NCBI GenBank assembly: GCA_001701115.1
Contig: DAAJ01000099.1
Location: forward strand, 1 to 10,214
Direction: 5' to 3'
DNA length: 10,214 nt
DNA from: Bacteroidales bacterium GP2
GTDB taxonomy: Bacteria; Bacteroidota; Bacteroidia; Bacteroidales; Muribaculaceae
This document shows, one piece after another, positions 7,701 through 10,214 of this stretch (positions are counted from its first letter, which is position 1; each line of letters starts with the position of its first letter). A program made the position numbers and the translations under genes. The notes beneath the pieces are model-generated. The model had not been told where the DNA came from. It worked only from the letters and a program-made list of their open reading frames with translations, and ran no database searches.

Positions 7701-9174
7701 TCAGCATTTTGACATACAGCGACCTGTTTGTCTCGGTAATGTCCGATGAAAATTCACCCACTTGGTAAACCTGACCATGGTAAGTGTATTCGTATGCAAC
7801 TCCGAGCACTTCGTCAGCGTTAAGCTGGCTTTTGAGTGATATGTATCCGAGGGTGGAGTTGAGGATGTATTCGCTTTCCGGAAGCAGACGCGCGCTTTCC
7901 ACTTTCTCGAAATCCCTTCCACCTTCAATGCCGAATTGTGCCAATGGGGCAAGTGCCTGGGTGACAGTGTTGATATTTCTCGCTCCCGGATAATCTTCTT
8001 TTATGACACTGAGCAGATTGTTTGAGGCATTCGCCGGATTTTGCAGCGCAGGGTTAGGAATCCAGTAGCTGTTTACAAGATGCGTGCTTTCTCCAAGGTC
8101 CATGAATCCTACAATATTGCGGCTTTGGTTGTACTGCCCGCTCTTATTTGTCACCCAAACTTCGATTCGGGTAATCTTTATGCCGCTTGACACGTATGGC
8201 AGCTTCGCGGCAAATGAGTCATAATTGTCGCGGAAAAATTGAGCGAGGAAATAATGGCGGTTCTGGTCATATTCGTCAGCATTCACCTTGAAAGGGGTAG
8301 TCTGCACTCCTGCACGGGTGCTGACAGACCTTGATTCGGAATTTTGCTGTGACACAAGCGCTGTTGCCGTGAGTTTTCCAAACTGCAATGTGCTCTTTAT
8401 GCCGAAAAGCGCCGCGCTTCCGCGTATTAGCGATGAGCCGGTTGTCATGCTGACATTGCCCGCTTCAATGCTCTTTACAATGTCATCCTCCGTGCCGTCA
8501 TATTTTAGCTTCAGGTTCTTGGAATCGAAATCAAAGGTGGCATCGGTATTGTAAGTCATGTCAAATTTGAGCCTGTCGCCTACGGTTGCTGTTATGGTAG
8601 CCTGTATTTTCTGGTCGAAGTCGAAATATGTTTTGCGCCTGCTCTGCAAAGATAGGGCAGGATTGTCGGTCTTGGTGGTTTTTATTCCTGTTGTGATGAG
8701 CACGGAACCTTGCGTGCGCAGCCTCACACCTCCCGGTCCGAAAATACGATCCAATGGACCGAGGGCGAAGTTCATGTCAAGCACATTGAATGGCTCTTTG
8801 TTCTTCCCCTCCGCGGTCTGTTTGTCCAGCTCACGCCATCTTTTGCGCATGGATATGTCGTTTTGCCACAGTTGGTACTGCGCAGGAGTTAGTGTGAACG
8901 GTGTTACGATGTCCATTGTCCCGACACGGGTGCGTATGACATACAATCCGGTTTCCGGGTCGTACTCAGCCTGGGTGGTGAGGTTGTCAGGATTGCGCAG
9001 GTCGGCAGGATAGGGCTTTGAAGCCAGCTCCTTGAAATCGGCGGGTATAGTGCGCTGCACAGGGGTTGCGGGAAGCGTATCTGCGAGCGCATGCGCGCGT
9101 GCGCACGATAATATGCCTGCGATTATTACCGCAAGAATACATGATATATGGCGTGGTTTCAAGCAGATACTCAT
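1792..9174 (-). CDS. sprA: SprA/Sov, outer-membrane translocon of the type IX secretion system
   Basis: SprA (Sov in Porphyromonas gingivalis) is the giant outer-membrane beta-barrel (36 strands in the Flavobacterium johnsoniae structure) through which T9SS cargo crosses to the cell surface, aided there by PorV and a plug protein. The 2460-residue length fits the family. Visible features are a signal peptide at 1-29, a conserved N-terminal block with YDGTEDDIVKSIEAGNVSM at 225-243, SYIDDFESSQTG around 811-820, long stretches of alternating beta-strand character, a basic segment at 1896-1913, and near the C terminus DVLIPAFLAAYTGR (2196-2209) and LPNWRITYDGL (2226-2236), which I recall as SprA hallmarks. 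The protein ends in a strand-like segment (YGLSFNLSLSR). I chose ATG at 9174; an in-frame TTG two codons earlier (9180) is less likely. Upstream is a G-rich GGCGGCAGGCGG stretch but no clean ribosome-binding site. The gene lies 34 bases after ruvA with no visible promoter of its own, so co-transcription is likely. No frameshift or internal stop is seen. Confidence 0.95.
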   Translation of the reverse strand: MSICLKPRHISCILAVIIAGILSCARAHALADTLPATPVQRTIPADFKELASKPYPADLRNPDNLTTQAEYDPETGLYVIRTRVGTMDIVTPFTLTPAQYQLWQNDISMRKRWRELDKQTAEGKNKEPFNVLDMNFALGPLDRIFGPGGVRLRTQGSVLITTGIKTTKTDNPALSLQSRRKTYFDFDQKIQATITATVGDRLKFDMTYNTDATFDFDSKNLKLKYDGTEDDIVKSIEAGNVSMTTGSSLIRGSAALFGIKSTLQFGKLTATALVSQQNSESRSVSTRAGVQTTPFKVNADEYDQNRHYFLAQFFRDNYDSFAAKLPYVSSGIKITRIEVWVTNKSGQYNQSRNIVGFMDLGESTHLVNSYWIPNPALQNPANASNNLLSVIKEDYPGARNINTVTQALAPLAQFGIEGGRDFEKVESARLLPESEYILNSTLGYISLKSQLNADEVLGVAYEYTYHGQVYQVGEFSSDITETNRSLYVKMLKSTTQDPRLPMWRLMMKNVYPLGAYQVQKSNFKLQVKYLSDTTGTEINFLPIASVSGTPLLQLTGLDRIDSNEASNPDGFFDFIDGYTILPTSGKIIFPLAEPFGEGLKNRVNDPAVAPFLYQELYDSTLVIARQFADKNKFIITGEYQASAGSQIRLDAMNVPRGSVVVTAGGVTLVENSDYTVDYAMGIVTITNQSIIDSGQSINVTLENQSLFSTQRKTLLGLDLNYKFSKGFNLGATIMHYSEKALTEKVNIGNETVNNTILGLNMAYNTDVNWINTLLNKIPTVDAVAPSHLSVIGEVAKLMPHQQKSGSNKGSSYIDDFESSQTGIDLRSPFGWFLSSTPYENGSNALFPEAALSNNPAYGMNRALLNWYYIDRLFTQRNSSLCPGYLRSDLKQQSNPYVREVTSREIFPDRQLTYGESSTIQTLNLSFYPDERGPYNVDATNIDSEGKLLYPEKRWGGIMRRLDNTNFEQSNIEYVQFWLMNPFLDPENPNYEGGDLYFNFGEISEDILKDGMKSYENGVPVDGNEQFMQTTNWGRVSSQNSLTYAFDNNTTARNIQDVGLDGLPNESEFNFPTYGDYVDELRRKLPAATIDKMNADRFSPMNDPAGDNYHFYRGYDYDEQRLSILERYKRYNGVEGNSLSPEDAGEPLYQSSRNLPDVEDINQDNTLNEYERYFQYKVSIRPEDLEVGKNFITDKQVSLVSLRDGSDAEVEWYQFKIPLSEYERIVGSIADFSTIRFMRMFMTGFKRTTHLRFATLELVRGEWRTYDFNLNTRGDAPAEGQLDVSVVNIEENSSRTPVNYVLPPGVNRISDPGQTQIVQLNEQSMSLTVSDLDAGNARAVYRNTMQDLRNYRRLQMWVHAEAPINDANSLRSGELSLFIRLGSDVKNNYYEYSIPLTLTPPGRYSDTRADREIVWQPANRLNLLLENLVAVKEARNRMRSENGSGVSFTTLFSERDPDNEQNLISVLGNPSLSDIRVMMIGIRNNSSVTKGGTVWVNELKVTDFESTGGWAAKVNANLGLSDIATINFGTHIETAGFGGVDQNLNSRRMDDYTQVNFAVQGDIGRFAPSSVKLKAPVYYSMMKERITPKYNPLDRDVLLKDALDDAPTKHARDSIQSYAIERSTVTSFSVTGLNFGVKSKKPKPWDPANFTVNFSFNKQSKSDPTTEYENANDYRGSFQYSYSPRVKGLKPFSRIKSKAKNLKFFKEWEINWLPNSISFLTTMSRYYYEQQTRSEIDNGFTLPVQVSKNFLWDRQLNLSWAITKSLNVNFTSNTSARIEEPVGAVNKKLFPDRYKEWKDTVMQSILHLGTPWGYNQTFSTSYRAPFNRIPAIDFINGSVSYNSSYRWARGATVDGVNMGNSIANQGAWSADGSINFEGLYNKIAWFKKVNERFSSAPQRPGTRKRETRAKRFIRSYPLREDTTVLVKHNLKTKKVNITVADAATGRKLNAKTRIVDENSIEILAKGKENINVTVTEIRTEHHGFWSDLAQFATRFAMSPRNASVKWRKVQSLSLPLFRPEIGNAFGQSRAYGPMSPGLDFAFGFTGESYIERAKKRGWLMLDDGQTSPAIYSRTNEVTFELSLEPIKGLRISLMTNRTDNRSNSVQFMYVNMPTSLSGSYTKTHCAIATALRSSNADNGYANAAFTDFINAIPVIAERVNAQYAGTHYPETGFMSGHSLAGQPYSSEVCAPSITGSDVLIPAFLAAYTGRSPRKQYLNPFPGLAAALPNWRITYDGLGRIAALKNIFKTIVLNHSYQCTYSVGSYSSYLNWISADGGATGFTLNELTGLPMPSSQYNISSVAITERFAPLIGIAGTLKNDLTINAEWRNSRTLTLNTSAGQVVESTTTGITAGVGYKIVGFNSVLKLKGSQQGISNDLTVNSDFSYQVNQALIRRIETAYTQATSGTRTIGINLTANYILSRRVTVGMFFEHHINTPIVSSNAYPVTDTAYGLSFNLSLSR
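9087..9107. repeat. 21-base alternating purine-pyrimidine tract
   Basis: Every base from 9087 to 9107 alternates strictly between purine and pyrimidine. Nearly all steps are GC/CG, with a few CA/TG and one AT. The 10-base palindrome GCGCATGCGC lies inside at 9087-9096. The tract encodes Cys-Ala-Arg-Ala-His-Ala at the end of the sprA signal peptide, using GCG/GCA alanine and CGC arginine codons. Such tracts can adopt left-handed Z-DNA under negative supercoiling. Whether it has any role here is unknown. Confidence 0.6.
9088..9174 (-). other. Signal peptide of SprA (residues 1-29)
   Basis: The N terminus has basic residues (K6, R8), a hydrophobic core from I10 to L22 (ISCILAVIIAGIL), and A-x-A cleavage sites at A27-H-A29 and A29-L-A31. 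This is a Sec/signal peptidase I arrangement, as expected for an outer-membrane barrel. C24 follows I-L-S, which resembles a lipobox, but the leucine at -2 is atypical and SprA is not known as a lipoprotein. The exact cleavage point is uncertain by a few residues. Confidence 0.7.
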
Positions 9175-9208
9175 TGTCAATCCGCCTGCCGCCGAAAGAA
9201 ATGAAGAG

Positions 9209-9790
9209 CTACATCATGGCAAGCGCCTGCTTGACCGCAGATTCGACCTTGACCAGCGGGTTGGCGTCGAATATTTTTTTGAGCGCTTTTTGTGCTGCCG
9301 GTTTCGGGAACCCAAGCATTACAAGTGCCGCAAGTGCTTCTTCAAAAGTTTCGTTTGAAACGGTAGGCTGTGATATAAACGCATCACTACCCGGCTTTAT
9401 TTTATCCCGGAGGTCAACAATTATTCTTTGCGCCGTTTTTGCCCCTATGCCTTTTACATTTTTGAGCTTCGCATGGTCGCCTGCTATGATTGCTTTTTCA
9501 AGTTCCGCAGGCGCAAGGGAGGATAGGATGACTCTGGCTGTTCCGGCTCCTACGCCGCTTACTCCGATGAGCGAACGGAAGAGTGAACGCTCCCTTTCCT
9601 CAGCAAAACCGTAAAGCTGCCATGCGTCTTCCCTTATCGCTTCGTGCACAAGGAGTTTAGCATCTTTTGCGGCTTGGATTGCGGTGTATGTGCTGAGGCT
9701 TATGTTTAGCATATAGCCTACACCATTGCAGTCAATCACAGCGTATGTCGGGGTAAGTTCGGCAATTGCGCCTCTGAGATATTCAATCAT
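9209..9790 (-). CDS. ruvA: Holliday junction branch migration complex subunit RuvA
   Basis: RuvA binds four-way DNA junctions as a tetramer and loads the RuvB motor, which drives branch migration before RuvC cleavage in recombinational repair. The 193-residue product has the normal family length and layout. It opens with MIEYLRG and an OB-fold domain to about residue 62 (VIDCNGVGYML, then REDAWQLYGF). Two helix-hairpin-helix DNA-binding motifs follow, GVSGVGAGTARVI at 77-89 and VKGIGAKTAQRII at 112-124. After a short linker, domain III (about 148-193, ALAALVMLGFPKPAAQKAL) is the part that contacts RuvB. I chose ATG at 9790 because MIEYLRG matches the usual RuvA N terminus. The frame extends to a GTG at 9811, but that codon overlaps the likely promoter. 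The gene sits 48 bases after the unknown gene to its right and 34 bases before sprA. The linkage with sprA recurs in Bacteroidota as far as I recall, without an obvious functional reason. Confidence 0.96.
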   Translation of the reverse strand: MIEYLRGAIAELTPTYAVIDCNGVGYMLNISLSTYTAIQAAKDAKLLVHEAIREDAWQLYGFAEERERSLFRSLIGVSGVGAGTARVILSSLAPAELEKAIIAGDHAKLKNVKGIGAKTAQRIIVDLRDKIKPGSDAFISQPTVSNETFEEALAALVMLGFPKPAAQKALKKIFDANPLVKVESAVKQALAMM

Positions 9791-9810
9791 GTGGAATATG
9801 TATTTTCCCA

Positions 9811-9818
9811 CAAAGGTA
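9811..9818 (-). promoter_or_regulatory. Candidate Bacteroidota -7 promoter element for ruvA-sprA
   Basis: On the minus strand the sequence reads TACCTTTG followed by T, matching the TAnnTTTG element used by the primary sigma factor in Bacteroidota. It lies in the 48-base gap before ruvA, just after the stop codon of the preceding gene. Transcription would begin around 9803-9806, giving a leader of about 15 bases before the ATG at 9790. No TTG was found at the expected -33 position, which is often weak in this phylum. The leader is A-rich with no Shine-Dalgarno, also common there. Confidence 0.5.
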
Positions 9819-9838
9819 ATAAAAGTTTCGGGATTGCC

Positions 9839-10214
9839 TTACGCGGTGCGTGCGAGGAGTTCGCGCCACTCAGCCTCGGCGATGTCGTGCTTCGGCGGCA
9901 TCTGCGCGAGCTGCTCCCTGATGCGGTTGCAACGCTCCTTGATTTCCTGGCGGAGGCGCGGCATGAAGATGCCGTCACTCTCCGGGGTGCGCCCCTGAGC
10001 ATGCCATTCGTTTACGATGTCCTGCGCCATGGCGCGTATGCGCTCTCTGGAAATTTCCAGGACGTTGAATTTGAGCTTCACGGCAACAGGCTCAGGCTTG
10101 TATTCGCCGGTGAACAGCTCTTCCACAACCTCCGTATGGTGGTTTTCGGCTTTGGGGATGTCAGAGGGAGTAGCGGTTTCCGGTTTTTTGGTATTTTTGG
10201 CGGACTTGGTTTTC
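9839..10214 (-). CDS. Uncharacterised protein, 3' part (start beyond the right edge)
   Basis: I do not recognise this protein. The frame is open from the window edge to a TAA at 9839-9841, giving 124 visible residues. The first roughly 30 are rich in Lys, Thr, Pro and Ala (TKSAKNTKKPETATPSD) and look disordered. From VEELFTGEYKP onward come a short strand-like stretch (AVKLKFNVLEI) and then charged, probably helical sequence with many Arg and Glu residues (RLRQEIKERCNRIREQLAQ), ending ELLARTA. No membrane segment or catalytic motif is visible. A GTG at 10126 has GGAGG only two bases upstream, too close for a good ribosome-binding site, and the coding-like frame continues past it, so I treat the gene as 5' partial. 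GC is about 64% over 9841-10020, well above ruvA and sprA. It could be a nucleic-acid-associated or regulatory protein, but nothing visible establishes this. Confidence 0.7.
   Translation of the reverse strand, partial: KTKSAKNTKKPETATPSDIPKAENHHTEVVEELFTGEYKPEPVAVKLKFNVLEISRERIRAMAQDIVNEWHAQGRTPESDGIFMPRLRQEIKERCNRIREQLAQMPPKHDIAEAEWRELLARTA

Noticed and set aside
9100..9114. Lipobox-like I-L-S-C before Cys24 of SprA
   Set aside because: Leucine at -2 is atypical, two good A-x-A signal peptidase I sites follow within a few residues, and the family consists of barrel proteins rather than lipoproteins.
9066..9614. 182-codon open frame on the plus strand opposite ruvA and the start of sprA
   Set aside because: It is antisense to two well-supported genes. 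The product is Ser/Ala-rich low-complexity sequence with no recognisable domain.
9787..10002. 71-codon minus-strand frame overlapping the unknown gene and the ruvA start
   Set aside because: It is an Arg/Ser-rich shadow in GC-rich sequence, where stops are rare. The longer frame ending at 9839 fits the gene layout better.

Overview
The window looks like a chromosomal segment from a member of the Bacteroidota, most likely order Bacteroidales (a gut lineage such as Muribaculaceae is a guess). The grounds are a complete SprA/Sov-type giant outer-membrane protein, a family confined to this phylum, its linkage to ruvA, a promoter element of the Bacteroidota TAnnTTTG type, and mid GC content (about 47-50% in sampled 60-base stretches of the three main genes). 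Coding density is near total. There is no intergenic stretch over 50 bases, and I see no tRNA, rRNA, CRISPR array or mobile element.

Layout, left to right. (1) A plus-strand MscS-family mechanosensitive channel gene fills about the first 1.8 kb. Its 5' end lies beyond the left edge. (2) Its stop codon is separated by three bases from the stop codon of sprA, which runs on the minus strand for 7.4 kb and encodes a 2460-residue type IX secretion system (T9SS) outer-membrane translocon. (3) Upstream of sprA, 34 bases away on the same strand, is ruvA, encoding the Holliday-junction-binding subunit of RuvABC. (4) Upstream of ruvA, after 48 bases, is the 3' part of an unrecognised, GC-richer gene that runs off the right edge.

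The three minus-strand genes form a probable directon in the order unknown gene, ruvA, sprA. A TAnnTTTG-type element lies between the unknown gene and ruvA, and none is visible just before sprA. ruvA and sprA are therefore probably co-transcribed. Their functions are unrelated (DNA recombination and repair versus protein secretion), so the linkage is probably historical.

I found no convincing new multi-gene system. The observations worth a second look are local: a 21-base alternating purine-pyrimidine tract in the sprA signal-peptide region, the near-abutting convergent mscS/sprA ends, a very basic segment inside the SprA barrel region, the late cluster of SprA cysteines, the promoter-based choice of the ruvA start, and the compositionally distinct unknown gene at the right edge.
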